Below are positions 37,198 through 46,833 of a stretch of 64,000 bases of DNA, one piece after another. Position numbers and translations under genes: made by a program. Origin of the DNA: Candidatus Terasakiella magnetica (GTDB lineage: Bacteria > Pseudomonadota > Alphaproteobacteria > Rhodospirillales > Terasakiellaceae). The notes under the pieces were generated by a model that saw only the letters and a list, made by a program, of their open reading frames with translations, searched no databases and had not been told where the DNA came from. How positions within the stretch are numbered: position 1 is the first letter of the stretch; every line of letters starts with the position of its first letter. The stretch lies in contig NZ_FLYE01000048.1 of assembly GCF_900093605.1 (NCBI RefSeq), positions 1 to 64,000 on the forward strand, given 5' to 3'.

Positions 37198-37665
37198 ATG
37201 GAGCAGCTTGATACAACAGATCGTAAGATTCTAACCTTCCTGCAACGCGATGGTCGCATGAGCAATGCAGATTTAGCCGAAGCTGTAAACCTGTCACCCT
37301 CTGCCTGCCTGCGCCGGGTAAAGCGCCTTGAAGATGACGGTTATATCGAAGGCTATGCCATGTTGGTCAATCAGGCAGCCGTGGGTAAGCCGAGCAATGT
37401 CTTTGCAGAAATCACACTGGCAAGCCTAAGCGAAGAAACGGTTGATGCGTTTGAGCGCGCTATCATTGACTGCCCCGATGTGCGCGGCTGTTATCTCATG
37501 TCTGGGGATGCGGATTATCTTATTCGAATCGCTTGTTCCGGCCCTGAGGGCTATGAACATATCCACCGCCATTATCTTTCGCGTCTGCCCGGTGTGGCGC
37601 GCATAAGGTCCAGCTTTGCTTTGCGCACGATTTGTAAAAAAACAGGCGTAAAATTAGACATTTAG
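37198..37665 (+). CDS. Lrp/AsnC-family transcriptional regulator, probably of ald
   Basis: 155 residues: an N-terminal winged helix-turn-helix (ADLAEAVNLSPSACLRRVKRLE) and a C-terminal ligand-sensing RAM domain (CYLMSGDADYLIR). It is divergent from ald. By analogy with AldR it probably activates ald when alanine is plentiful. The nearby palindrome is the likely site. No SD of note was seen before the ATG. Confidence 0.92.
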   Translation: MEQLDTTDRKILTFLQRDGRMSNADLAEAVNLSPSACLRRVKRLEDDGYIEGYAMLVNQAAVGKPSNVFAEITLASLSEETVDAFERAIIDCPDVRGCYLMSGDADYLIRIACSGPEGYEHIHRHYLSRLPGVARIRSSFALRTICKKTGVKLDI

Positions 37666-37702
37666 TGGTATAATTATTTCAAAATCCATGGGGGTTGGAC
37701 AG

Positions 37703-39172
37703 ATGAAAAAGCATTTCTTTCCTAAGGGGCGTCAGGTCGATCTTTCACTTTACCAAAGTATGAAAGAACTACTTGGTGCGGATGTCAAAAAACGCGATCT
37801 GCTGATTGAAAACCTCCATCGCGTCCAAGACCATTTCGGGCATCTTTCCAAAGACCATATCGCAGCGCTTGCTGATGTAATGAAGCTGTCCCAAGCCCAA
37901 GTCTATGAGGTTGCCAGTTTCTATGCCCATTTTGATTTAGACGGCACTCAGCCCAAAGAAAAGCACTGTACCAGCCTGACCTGTTCCCTCTTTGGCAAAG
38001 GTGTGGGCCAAGCTGTTGCCTGCGTGGGGCGTTGTGATGAAGCCCCTGTCTCTTTTTCTAAAGATGATCCGGTTAAGCTGCCCTCCTATATCCCCCATGA
38101 AAAATACTGCTATGCCACATTGATGCAATATCAAGGCAAGCGTGATGAGATTTTGGCTGAACTTGATAAAGCCAATTTGCGCGGCCTTGGTGGGGCCGGA
38201 TTTAAAGTGGCGGATAAATGGCGTTTTCTCCTTCAAGCCAATGGTGAGAAAGTGTTAGTCATCAATGCCGATGAAGGCGAGCCCGGCACTTTTAAAGACC
38301 GTTACTGTTTAGAAAGCAATCCCCATAAAGTGATTGAAGGCGCGCTTATTGCCGCTGATGTGATTGAGGCGCGCGATATCTATATTTATCTGCGCGATGA
38401 ATATGCAGCTGTGCGCAAAATCCTTGAGATTGAGCTGCCAAAAATTGATACACACGGGTGCACCATTCATTTGCGTCGTGGGGCTGGGGCTTATATCTGT
38501 GGGGAAGAGACTGCGCTTTTAGAAAGCCTTGAAGGCAAACGTGGCCTACCGCGTATCAAACCACCCTACCCTGCCCAAAGCGGCCTTTTTGGTCGCCCTA
38601 CCTTGGTTAATAACGTGGAAACGCTCTGGCGTGTGCAAGATATCTTACAAAACGGGCCTGAAGCCGGATCAAGACGGTTTTATTCCCTATCTGGGCGTAT
38701 CAACACACCCGGTGTTTATGAAGCCCCTGTTGATATTACCGCTGATGAGCTCATCAACAGTTATGGCGGTGGCATGATCAAGGGCCATCGTTTTAAAGCC
38801 TATCTACCCGGCGGGGCTTCTGGTGGTATTTTACCTGCCAGTAAAGCCGACCTGCCTTTAAGTTTTGGCAGTTTAGAAGACCATGGCTGTTTTATTGGCT
38901 CAGCCGCTGTTATCGTGCTTTCTGATCAAGATAATATGAAAAATGTTGTGCAAAACCTCATGGCCTTTTTTGATCATGAAAGCTGTGGGCAATGTACGCC
39001 GTGCCGGGTGGGCTGTGAAAAACTGTCCCATATGTTGCAAACCACACTGGATCAAGAGCTTGCAACGGAGCTCTGCGAGGTCATGCAGGACAGTTCCATC
39101 TGCGGGCTTGGTCAAGCTGCCCCTAATCCGCTTTTATGCGCCCTTAACCATTTTGCGGAGGACTTCACATGA
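37703..39172 (+). CDS. fdsB: NAD-dependent formate dehydrogenase, fused NuoE-like/NuoF-like subunit
   Basis: 489 residues. Residues 20-150 are NuoE-like: a helical part (QVYEVASFYAHFD) and a [2Fe-2S] site with HCTSLTC and CVGRCDEAP, with a short spacing between the Cys pairs. The rest is NuoF-like: GLGGAGF with NADEGEPGTFKDR (FMN/NADH site), GAGAYICGEETAL, and the [4Fe-4S] site SCGQCTPCRVGC. It passes electrons from the FdsA chain to NAD. No separate fdsG is seen, so the NuoE-like part may replace it. The start at 37703 follows GGGGTTGGACAG; the earlier ATG at 37688 overlaps this. Overlaps fdsA by 4 bases. Confidence 0.85.
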   Translation: MKKHFFPKGRQVDLSLYQSMKELLGADVKKRDLLIENLHRVQDHFGHLSKDHIAALADVMKLSQAQVYEVASFYAHFDLDGTQPKEKHCTSLTCSLFGKGVGQAVACVGRCDEAPVSFSKDDPVKLPSYIPHEKYCYATLMQYQGKRDEILAELDKANLRGLGGAGFKVADKWRFLLQANGEKVLVINADEGEPGTFKDRYCLESNPHKVIEGALIAADVIEARDIYIYLRDEYAAVRKILEIELPKIDTHGCTIHLRRGAGAYICGEETALLESLEGKRGLPRIKPPYPAQSGLFGRPTLVNNVETLWRVQDILQNGPEAGSRRFYSLSGRINTPGVYEAPVDITADELINSYGGGMIKGHRFKAYLPGGASGGILPASKADLPLSFGSLEDHGCFIGSAAVIVLSDQDNMKNVVQNLMAFFDHESCGQCTPCRVGCEKLSHMLQTTLDQELATELCEVMQDSSICGLGQAAPNPLLCALNHFAEDFT

Positions 39173-41874
39173 TTTCCTTCACCCTTAACGGTCAAACCGT
39201 CCAAGCAACTGAGGATGAAACCCTCTTTGACATTGCCAAGCGCGAAGGCAAGACCTTGCCGCACCTCTGTTCAGGCTATCACCAATTTAACAAGGCCGAT
39301 GGCAACTGCCGCCTGTGTGTGGTGGAGGTAGAAGGCGAACGCACGCTCAGCGCCTCCTGCATGCGCAAGGCCAGCGATGGCATGGTGGTAAACACCCATT
39401 CTGCACGGGTGGAAAAATCACGCAAAATGGTGATGGAACTCCTCATGGCTGATCAGCCAACACGTGAAACTTGCCCTGACCCAAAATCTCATTTTTGGAA
39501 AATGGCCGATGAGGTCGGCATTGAAACGTCGCGCTTTGAGGCAAAAGAGCCTGTTAAAGCCGATATCACCCACCCCGCCATTGCGGTTGATCTCAACGCC
39601 TGCATTCATTGCACCAACTGTGTGCGTGCATGCCAAGATTTACAAAGCAATGATGTGCTGGGCATGGCAGCGCGTGGGGGGAAATCCCATATTTCTTTTG
39701 ACCAGAATGATCTTTTGAATGAAAGCACCTGTGTGGCCTGCGGGGAATGTGTGCAATCCTGCCCAACAGGCGCTTTATTACCGCGCGATCCCAAAACAGG
39801 CGAGACTGTCCTTAGTGACACAGCCGAGCGAACGGTTAACTCGCTTTGCCCATTTTGTGGTGTAGGCTGTCAGCTCACCTATCATATCAAGGATGATCAA
39901 CTGATTAAGGTTGAGGGACGAAAAGGTCCGGCGAATGAAGAAAAGCTTTGTGTTAAAGGGCGCTTTGGCTTTGATTATATCCATCACCCTCATCGCTTAA
40001 CCAAGCCACTGATCCGCAAAGAGGGTGCAGCTAAAGAACCGATTGATCCGGCCAACCCCTTAAGTCATTTTAGGGAAGCAAGCTGGGAAGAAGCTTTAGA
40101 CAAAACCGCCCAAGGTTTTAAGCGCTATCAACCAAGCGAGCTGGCTGGATTTGGCTCAGCCAAAGGTTCAAACGAAGAGGCCTACCTTTTCCAAAAAATT
40201 GTGCGCGCCGGATTTGGCACCAACAATGTGGACCACTGCACGCGCCTGTGTCATGCCTCTTCTGTCTCAGCCCTCATGGAAGGCATCGGTTCTGCAGCAG
40301 TGACCGCCCCGTTCATGGATGCACTTAAAGCCGATGTGATCATCGTGATTGGTTCACGTCCGGCGCAAAACCACCCCGTTGCCGCCACTTACATTAAAGA
40401 AGCAGTCAAAAAGGGTGCTAAACTTATCGTCATGGACCCGCGCCGCCAAGGCCTGACCCGCTTTGCCGATCATATGGTGCAATTTAAATCCGGCTCAGAC
40501 GTGGCTCTGCTGAATGCCATGATCCACACCATCATTGAGGAAGGGCTAGTCAATCAGGACTATATTGAAAAATATACCGAAGATTTTGATAAGCTGGCTG
40601 ACAAGATTAAAGACTTCTCCCCTGACGCCATGCAAGAGATTTGCGGCATTAAAGCAGATGAAATCCGCACCATTGCGCGCACCTATGCCAAGGCTGAACG
40701 CTCCCTTATCTTTTGGGGGATGGGGGTGACCCAACATGTCCATGGTACTGATAATGTGCGCAGCCTCATGGCCCTTGCGCTGATCACAGGCCATATGGGG
40801 CGCGATGGCACGGGCCTTCACCCGCTACGCGGACAAAATAACGTGCAAGGCGCTTCTGATAGTGGCTTAATCCCCATGGTCTATCCCAACTACCAGCCTG
40901 TTGCCTCAAAAGAAGTTCATGACAAGTTTGAAGAGTTTTGGCAGGTAAAACTCGACCCTGAGCCCGGCCTGACCGTGGTTGAGATCATGCATGAAATTCA
41001 GGCAGGTAAGCTAAAATCCATGTATATCATGGGCGAAAACCCTGCCATGTCGGACCCGGATGCCAATAACAGCCGCAAGTCCCTGTCCATGCTAGACCAT
41101 CTGGTGGTGCAGGATATTTTCCTCACAGAAACCGCCATGTATGCAGATATCATTTTACCCGCCAGTGCCTTTCCTGAAAAAACAGGCACCTTTACCAACA
41201 CAAATCGACAAATCCAGATGGCGCGCCAAGCCCTTAACCCACCGGGGCAAGCCAAGCAGGATTTATGGATCATTTGCGAGATTGCCAAACGCATGGGGCT
41301 GGACTGGTCTTATGAAAGTGCCAAAGACGTCCATCTTGAGATGGAACAGATCATGGGGTCTCTCAACGGCATTACATGGGATCGATTAGAGGCTGAAGAT
41401 TGCCTGACCTATCCCAACGGGCAAGCCGTTTTATTTGGGGAGGGGTTCCCCACAGCAAATTCAAAAGGGCGCATTGTACCAACCGACCTCATCCCACCTG
41501 ATGAAGTGCCAGATACCGACTATCCGTTTGTCTTGACCACAGGGCGCATGTTGGAACATTGGCATACAGGTGCCATGACGCGCAGGGCCGCTGTGCTCAA
41601 CCAGATCGAAGCCCATCCGGTTGCCAGCCTGAACCCGAAAGAGCTTAATAAAATGGGCCTTGAAGCAGGTGATATGATCACGGTTTCCACACGGCGCGGC
41701 ACGGTTGATATCCATGCACGCCCTGATCGCGATGTGCCGACGGGCATGGTGTTTATCCCCTTTTGTTTTAAAGAGGCGGCTGCAAACTTATTGACCAACC
41801 CGCAGCTTGATCCCTATGGCAAAATACCCGAAGTTAAAACCTGCGCAGCAAAGATAACGCCAAGCAAGCCTTAG
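39169..41874 (+). CDS. fdsA: NAD-dependent formate dehydrogenase catalytic subunit (Mo/W, FeS)
   Basis: Oxidises formate to CO2. 901 residues: a ferredoxin-like [2Fe-2S] domain (Cys34, 47, 50, 64), a His/Cys [4Fe-4S] segment, two [4Fe-4S] ferredoxin motifs (CIHCTNCVRAC from 145; CVACGECVQSC from 188), a further CPFCGVGC with Cys261, and the bis-molybdopterin domain. The metal ligand is Cys357 in VDHCTRLCH, coded by TGC, so this is a cysteine enzyme. The C-terminal GRMLEHWHTGAMTRR binds the second pterin. No fdhD/fdsC is adjacent. Its stop overlaps the convergent GNAT stop. Confidence 0.95.
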   Translation: MISFTLNGQTVQATEDETLFDIAKREGKTLPHLCSGYHQFNKADGNCRLCVVEVEGERTLSASCMRKASDGMVVNTHSARVEKSRKMVMELLMADQPTRETCPDPKSHFWKMADEVGIETSRFEAKEPVKADITHPAIAVDLNACIHCTNCVRACQDLQSNDVLGMAARGGKSHISFDQNDLLNESTCVACGECVQSCPTGALLPRDPKTGETVLSDTAERTVNSLCPFCGVGCQLTYHIKDDQLIKVEGRKGPANEEKLCVKGRFGFDYIHHPHRLTKPLIRKEGAAKEPIDPANPLSHFREASWEEALDKTAQGFKRYQPSELAGFGSAKGSNEEAYLFQKIVRAGFGTNNVDHCTRLCHASSVSALMEGIGSAAVTAPFMDALKADVIIVIGSRPAQNHPVAATYIKEAVKKGAKLIVMDPRRQGLTRFADHMVQFKSGSDVALLNAMIHTIIEEGLVNQDYIEKYTEDFDKLADKIKDFSPDAMQEICGIKADEIRTIARTYAKAERSLIFWGMGVTQHVHGTDNVRSLMALALITGHMGRDGTGLHPLRGQNNVQGASDSGLIPMVYPNYQPVASKEVHDKFEEFWQVKLDPEPGLTVVEIMHEIQAGKLKSMYIMGENPAMSDPDANNSRKSLSMLDHLVVQDIFLTETAMYADIILPASAFPEKTGTFTNTNRQIQMARQALNPPGQAKQDLWIICEIAKRMGLDWSYESAKDVHLEMEQIMGSLNGITWDRLEAEDCLTYPNGQAVLFGEGFPTANSKGRIVPTDLIPPDEVPDTDYPFVLTTGRMLEHWHTGAMTRRAAVLNQIEAHPVASLNPKELNKMGLEAGDMITVSTRRGTVDIHARPDRDVPTGMVFIPFCFKEAAANLLTNPQLDPYGKIPEVKTCAAKITPSKP

Positions 41875-42365
41875 CGGGTAACCACACCTTCATGGCCTTC
41901 AAGGTAGCCCTTGATCAGCTCAATCCCTAAAAGGCGGTTTTGGTCATAACGACCGGGCATGCGCATATGCCATGTGGGTTTGGCGTTAAAACCGACACGC
42001 TCATAATAAGGCGCATCGCCAACCAAGATGATCCCGCCATGGCCTGCTGCTCTGGCTAAATCAATCACACAATGCAGCATGGCCTTGCCTAAGCCCAAAC
42101 CATGCAGCGTTGGATCAACAGCTAAAGGCCCCAGTAAAAGGGCTGGACCTGCTTCACCCGCCTGAATGGGCCAAAGCCGCACGGTGCCAACCAGTTTATC
42201 TTCTAAAAAAGCAACAAGGGAGAGGTCTTGATAATGCTCACGACCCAAGCGAAGCTGATGCGAAGACTTGGTTGTCCAGTTCTCTCCCAAGGCACGCGCC
42301 ACCAACCCCAAGATCAAATCTTCAGGTAAAGGGCATTCCGCTTCTGTTTTTATGGTCCATTGCAT
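41871..42365 (-). CDS. GNAT-family N-acetyltransferase
   Basis: 164 residues with LVGTVRLWPI, LLGPLAVDPTLHGLGLGKAML (the acetyl-CoA pyrophosphate loop LGLGKA) and GDAPYYERVGF, matching the YhbS-like GNAT group. Substrate unknown. The ATG at 42365 follows the stop of the CoA-transferase gene by 4 bases; a TTG at 42380 would overlap it. It is the third gene of the glutaryl-CoA cluster by strand and spacing. Confidence 0.85.
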   Translation of the reverse strand: MQWTIKTEAECPLPEDLILGLVARALGENWTTKSSHQLRLGREHYQDLSLVAFLEDKLVGTVRLWPIQAGEAGPALLLGPLAVDPTLHGLGLGKAMLHCVIDLARAAGHGGIILVGDAPYYERVGFNAKPTWHMRMPGRYDQNRLLGIELIKGYLEGHEGVVTR

Positions 42366-42369
42366 AAAG

Positions 42370-43554
42370 TCACATACCAATAACGCCCTTATCCGCCAAG
42401 TCTTTTAACTCATCTGGGCTTAATTTTAGCATTTCTTGCAAGGTTTCAGCGCTATGTTGACCCAAATTGGGGGGAGCCTTGTCATATTGCAACGGGGTTT
42501 CGCTATAGTTAATCGGGTTTGCCACACTGGGTGTTTCGCCCTCTAGGGAAAGTTCAAGTCCACGGTGTTTAACCTGTTCATCGGCAAAAACCCGATCAAG
42601 CGTATTAATGGGGCCACAAGGCACACCCGCAATCTCAAGTTTTTCAATCCACCAATCAAGATCATGGGCTTTCATGGCCTGCTCAATAAGAGGAATGAGC
42701 GTTTCACGATTTCTCACCCGTGCCTCATTTGTGGCAAAACGCTCATCTGTGGCAATATCCTCCAAACCCGCTGTTTTGCAAAAGTTTTTAAACTGACCGT
42801 CATTGCCCACACTTAAAATAAGATGACCATCATATGTGGCAAAAGCCTGATAAGGCACGATGTTGGGATGGGCATTGCCCAATAGGCCCGGCGCTGTGCC
42901 ACTGGCAAGGTAATTAAGCGCTTGATTTGCCATGGTGGCAACCTGTACATCCATCAAGGCCAAGTCAATATACTGACCTTGCCCACTTTGATCACGATGG
43001 ATCAAGGCCCCTTGCACCGCAATGGTGGCGTAAAGCCCTGTCATGATATCTGCCAAAGCCACACCGGCCTTCATCGGCCCACTTTCAGGGGAACCTGTCA
43101 CCGACATCAAACCCGCCATCCCTTGGATGAGAAAATCATAGCCTGCACGCTGGGCATAAGGCCCGGTTTGCCCAAATCCTGTGATAGAACAATAGATAAT
43201 ATCGTCTTTCACAGCCTTAAGACTATCATAATCAAGGCCATATTTTTTAAGGCCACCGACCTTAAAATTCTCAATCACCACATCACAGTGTTTAACCAGC
43301 TCGCGAATGATTTCTTGGCCCTCAATTTGGGTGAAATCAATTGCCAGTGATTTCTTGTTGCGATTACATGACATGAAATAGGCCGCTGTTTCCCCCACAA
43401 AGGGAGGCCCCCAATGACGGGTATCATCCCCCACATCAGGGCGCTCGATTTTAAGCACTTCTGCGCCCATATCGCCAAGATTTTGCGAGGCCCAAGGACC
43501 TGCTAAAACCCGCGAGAGATCAAGAACCTTAATATGGGAAAGAACACCAGCCAT
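42370..43554 (-). CDS. CaiB/BaiF family CoA-transferase, likely succinyl-CoA:glutarate CoA-transferase
   Basis: 394 residues of the class III CoA-transferases: LDLSRVLAGPWASQ near the start, KIERPDVGDDTR, NRNKKSLAIDF, and the catalytic Asp in DLALMDVQVA. The start shares one base with the gcdH stop (TAATG), giving tight coupling. In proteobacteria and in animals a family III enzyme activates glutarate to glutaryl-CoA for GcdH, so this is the most likely substrate, by context. Confidence 0.88.
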   Translation of the reverse strand: MAGVLSHIKVLDLSRVLAGPWASQNLGDMGAEVLKIERPDVGDDTRHWGPPFVGETAAYFMSCNRNKKSLAIDFTQIEGQEIIRELVKHCDVVIENFKVGGLKKYGLDYDSLKAVKDDIIYCSITGFGQTGPYAQRAGYDFLIQGMAGLMSVTGSPESGPMKAGVALADIMTGLYATIAVQGALIHRDQSGQGQYIDLALMDVQVATMANQALNYLASGTAPGLLGNAHPNIVPYQAFATYDGHLILSVGNDGQFKNFCKTAGLEDIATDERFATNEARVRNRETLIPLIEQAMKAHDLDWWIEKLEIAGVPCGPINTLDRVFADEQVKHRGLELSLEGETPSVANPINYSETPLQYDKAPPNLGQHSAETLQEMLKLSPDELKDLADKGVIGM

Positions 43555-44732
43555 TAGAAAAAGGCCTGTAAGTCAGTTTGTGCACGACCCAGGATTAAGG
43601 AGTGAATATCATGGGTTCCCTCATAGGTATTGACTGTTTCCAAATTCACCATATGACGGATAACATGAAATTCATCAGAAATACCGTTACCCCCATGCAT
43701 ATCGCGGGAAAGCCTTGCAATATCAAGGGATTTACCCACATTATTGCGTTTGATAATCGAGATATTTTCAATGGCACAATTGCCTTCATCCATCAAACGC
43801 CCCACACGCAATGCCGCTTGCAGTCCCAATGTTATGTCAGTCATCATATCTGCGAGTTTTCGCTGGAAAAGTTGTGTCTGGGCCAGCGGGCGATCAAACT
43901 GTGTGCGGTCCAGCCCATATTGACGTGCGGCATGCCAGCAAAATTCCGCCGCCCCCAAGGCCCCCCATGCGATACCAAAGCGCGCTTTATTCAAACAGCC
44001 AAACGGGCCAGCTAAACCTTTCGCATTAGGCAAAAGGTTTTCATCAGGTACAAACACCTTATCCAGAACAATCTCACCTGTAATAGAAGCACGCAAAGAC
44101 ATCTTGCCTTCAATCTTTGGCGTGGAAAACCCTTCTGCGCCGCGCTCCACAATAAAGCCACGGATCACCCCCTCAAGCTTCCCCCAGACAATGGCAATAT
44201 CGGCAATGGGGGAATTGGTAATCCACATTTTATTCCCCGTAAGTTCAAACCCGCCATCAACTTTCACTGCACGCGTTTTCATACTGGCGGGGTCTGAGCC
44301 ATGGTCCGGTTCCGTTAGGCCAAAGCAACCAATCATTTCCCCTGTTGCCAGTTTAGGCAGATATTTTTGGCGTTGCTCTTCACTGCCATAGGCATAAATA
44401 GGATGCATGACCAAGGATGACTGCACCGACATGGCAGAACGATAGCCTGAATCAACCCGTTCGACCTCACGCGCGACAAGCCCGTAACAGACATGGTTCA
44501 CACCTGCACAGCCGTACTCTTCTGGAATGGTGGAACCAAGCAGGCCAAGTGCGCCAAACTCACGCATGATCTCAGGATCAAATTTTTCATGACGGTTAGC
44601 TTCAAGGATACGTGGCATCAGCTTGTCTTCGCAAAACTCATGGGCCGTATCACGGATCAGGCGCTCATCTTCGCTTAATTGTTGATCAAACAGAAACGGA
44701 TCATCCCATTGAAATGTTACTTTGCCAGCCAT
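43554..44732 (-). CDS. gcdH: Glutaryl-CoA dehydrogenase
   Basis: Oxidises and decarboxylates glutaryl-CoA to crotonyl-CoA in lysine and tryptophan breakdown. 392 residues of the acyl-CoA dehydrogenase fold: [30 protein letters not shown] (a GCDH feature), and the catalytic Glu371 in [17 protein letters not shown]. It uses FAD and passes electrons to ETF. It heads the run gcdH, CoA-transferase, GNAT and is divergent from a LysR regulator. Confidence 0.94.
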   Translation of the reverse strand: MAGKVTFQWDDPFLFDQQLSEDERLIRDTAHEFCEDKLMPRILEANRHEKFDPEIMREFGALGLLGSTIPEEYGCAGVNHVCYGLVAREVERVDSGYRSAMSVQSSLVMHPIYAYGSEEQRQKYLPKLATGEMIGCFGLTEPDHGSDPASMKTRAVKVDGGFELTGNKMWITNSPIADIAIVWGKLEGVIRGFIVERGAEGFSTPKIEGKMSLRASITGEIVLDKVFVPDENLLPNAKGLAGPFGCLNKARFGIAWGALGAAEFCWHAARQYGLDRTQFDRPLAQTQLFQRKLADMMTDITLGLQAALRVGRLMDEGNCAIENISIIKRNNVGKSLDIARLSRDMHGGNGISDEFHVIRHMVNLETVNTYEGTHDIHSLILGRAQTDLQAFF

Positions 44733-44765
44733 TGTTTTATCCTTTTATCAAAATTACCGCTTAAT

Positions 44766-44835
44766 CATTCATTTATAGGATGGTAACCTCGCTTTAAAGC
44801 GATATATTTTCATTAATCCATTCATTTTATGAATG
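44766..44835. promoter_or_regulatory. Palindromes in the gcdH/LysR divergent promoter region
   Basis: CATTCAT-TTT-ATGAATG (44819-44835) is a perfect 7-bp inverted repeat 17 bases before the LysR start. CATTCAT also occurs at 44766-44772. CGCTTTAAAGCG (44790-44801) is a perfect 12-base palindrome between them. Candidate binding sites for the divergent LysR protein. Confidence 0.5.
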
Positions 44836-44851
44836 ATATAGGTTTTCTTTT

Positions 44852-45739
44852 ATGAGACGTCATCTTCCCAGCTTCACCTCCCTCTTATGTTTTGAAGCCT
44901 CAGCACGCCATTTAAATTTCACCCGCGCCTCTGAAGAACTCAACCTCACCCAAAGTGCGGTGAGCCGTCAGGTGCGCAATCTGGAAGACCATGTCCAGAC
45001 CGATTTGTTTTTGCGTATCAAAAAACGCCTTGTTCTAACCGAGGAAGGTAGCAAATATGCCCAAGCTGTAAGCGAGCATCTCAACGGGCTTGAGCAAGAA
45101 ACAATGAAGCTCCTGAGTAAAGACCAGAATGATACCCGTCTTAATATTGCGACCTTTCCCACCTTTGGCTCACGTTGGCTCATCCCACACCTTCATGAGT
45201 TCACCCAACAAAACCCTGAAATTCAGTTCAACCTCACCACAGGGTTAGAGCCCTTTGATTTTAAACATCATGATATAGATGTGGCGATCCAACATGGCGA
45301 TGGCAACTGGGCGGATGTAGAATGTGAAAAGCTGGTTGCAGAAACCCTTGTGGCTGTCTGTGCGCCTTCATTGATCAAACAGATCGTGCCCCTCACGCCA
45401 CAATCTGTTCTGGATCATACCTTACTCACCTTACAAACCCGCCAATATGCTTGGCCTGAATGGTTAAAAGCCCAAGGTGTTAAGGTCAAATCCAGCCTAA
45501 ACGGGCCGAGCTTTGAAACCTTTTCCATGATGATCAGGGCGGCCCTTTCCGGGCTCGGCATCGCCATCATTCCGGATATGTATATTAAGGAGGAGCTTGA
45601 AAGTGGGAAACTCATCTCTCCCTTTGGCCCCCCTGTAAAAAGCCAAAGGGGCTATTATCTGGTCACTACAACTCAGAAAAAAGAGATGAAAAAGGTCAGG
45701 GCCTTTATGGATTGGATCAAGACGATCCCCTCTACATAA
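44852..45739 (+). CDS. LysR-family regulator, probable GcdR
   Basis: 295 residues: an N-terminal helix-turn-helix (LNFTRASEELNLTQSAVSRQVRNLE) whose core S-A-V-S-R-Q-V is typical, and a periplasmic-binding-like effector domain of the GcvA type. It is divergent from gcdH, the usual place of GcdR, which activates glutarate breakdown with glutarate as inducer. The effector is inferred. An intrinsic hairpin follows. Confidence 0.9.
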   Translation: MRRHLPSFTSLLCFEASARHLNFTRASEELNLTQSAVSRQVRNLEDHVQTDLFLRIKKRLVLTEEGSKYAQAVSEHLNGLEQETMKLLSKDQNDTRLNIATFPTFGSRWLIPHLHEFTQQNPEIQFNLTTGLEPFDFKHHDIDVAIQHGDGNWADVECEKLVAETLVAVCAPSLIKQIVPLTPQSVLDHTLLTLQTRQYAWPEWLKAQGVKVKSSLNGPSFETFSMMIRAALSGLGIAIIPDMYIKEELESGKLISPFGPPVKSQRGYYLVTTTQKKEMKKVRAFMDWIKTIPST

Positions 45740-45740
45740 A

Positions 45741-45776
45741 AAAAGCCCCTGCCCTAATAAAAAGGACAGAGGCTTT
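45741..45776 (-). terminator. Intrinsic terminator after ilvE
   Basis: AAAGCCCCTGCCCT and AGGACAGAGGCTTT form a stem with two mismatches around an AT loop. On the minus strand it is followed by seven T, so it ends ilvE transcripts; on the plus strand the T-run is short. Confidence 0.85.
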
Positions 45777-45805
45777 GAAAACAAAACTGTTTTTTAAAAG
45801 CTTAC

Positions 45806-46708
45806 TTAAGCAGCGCTTGTGGCTTCAAGAGCTTGGCCGCGCACTGTGCGGTCATAATCTTCCACAAGCTGGCGAGACATCTCACCCGGTGTGAAAGTGA
45901 ATTCACCGATTTCTGCAACAGGTGTCACTTCAGCGGCTGTACCGGTGAGGAAACATTCTTCAAAGTCACCCATTTCTTCTGGCATGATGCGGCGCTCAAT
46001 AATCTGATAGCCACGTGCTTTTGCCAAATCAATCACCGTGCGACGTGTGATCCCATCAAGGAAACAGTCGGCAAGTGGTGTGTGAATTTCACCATCTTTA
46101 TTGATGAAGAAAACGTTCGCACCCGTTGCTTCTGCCACACGGCCTTCCCAATCCAGCATCAAGGCATCATGATAGCCTTTGGCTTCTGCAGCATGTTTTG
46201 ACAAAGTGCAGATCATATAAAGGCCAGCTGCTTTTGATTTGCTTGGCGCAGTGCGCGGGTCTGGACGGCGATATTCAGCACGGTCCAGACGGATGCCTTT
46301 CATGCGGGCTTCTGGGTCAAAGTAAGAGGGCCATTCCCACGCAGCAATTGCCAAGTGAATGGTATTTTGCTGGGCAGATACACCCATCATTTCAGAACCA
46401 CGCCAAGCAACAGGGCGGATATAGCCATCCACGATGTTGTTTTCGTCCACGACTTTCTGTGTCGCTGCATCAATTTCTTCCACAGTATAGGGAATTTTGA
46501 AACCGAGGATTTTTGCAGATTCAACGAGACGTTCACTATGTTCTGTTAGCTTAAAGATATTCCCGCCATAAACGCGGATACCTTCAAAAACAGAGGAGCC
46601 ATAATGGAGGGCATGGGAAAGAACGTGAACTTTAGAATCACGCCACTGAATCATTTCCCCGTCATGCCAGATCGTACCGTCGCGGTCATCAAACGAAAGG
46701 TTGGACAT
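45806..46708 (-). CDS. ilvE: Branched-chain amino acid aminotransferase
   Basis: Transfers amino groups between glutamate and the 2-oxoacids of Val, Leu and Ile. 300 residues, fold-type IV PLP enzyme: YGSSVFEGIRVY, the PLP Lys in SKSKAAGLYM, and GRVAEATGANVFFI, with LDGITRRTVI near the end. It is divergent from the MarR gene and ended by the terminator at 45741-45776. Confidence 0.95.
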   Translation of the reverse strand: MSNLSFDDRDGTIWHDGEMIQWRDSKVHVLSHALHYGSSVFEGIRVYGGNIFKLTEHSERLVESAKILGFKIPYTVEEIDAATQKVVDENNIVDGYIRPVAWRGSEMMGVSAQQNTIHLAIAAWEWPSYFDPEARMKGIRLDRAEYRRPDPRTAPSKSKAAGLYMICTLSKHAAEAKGYHDALMLDWEGRVAEATGANVFFINKDGEIHTPLADCFLDGITRRTVIDLAKARGYQIIERRIMPEEMGDFEECFLTGTAAEVTPVAEIGEFTFTPGEMSRQLVEDYDRTVRGQALEATSAA

Positions 46709-46833
46709 GGTTTTTCTCTTCTTTTGAAATAATATTACTTATGCGAAGCATTTATTGTAAATGATGTTGCCTCTTGTACTGGTTTCTGTCATATATGTCA
46801 ACATTGCTGACGTAGTTTGTAACGATTTGAAAA

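Noticed and set aside
40219-40260. Selenocysteine in formate dehydrogenase
   Set aside because: The metal-ligand codon in VDHCTRLCH is TGC, not TGA.
44852-45739. Reading the LysR protein as a regulator of the downstream ilvE
   Set aside because: ilvE is convergent and separated by a terminator; the divergent gcdH is the likelier target.
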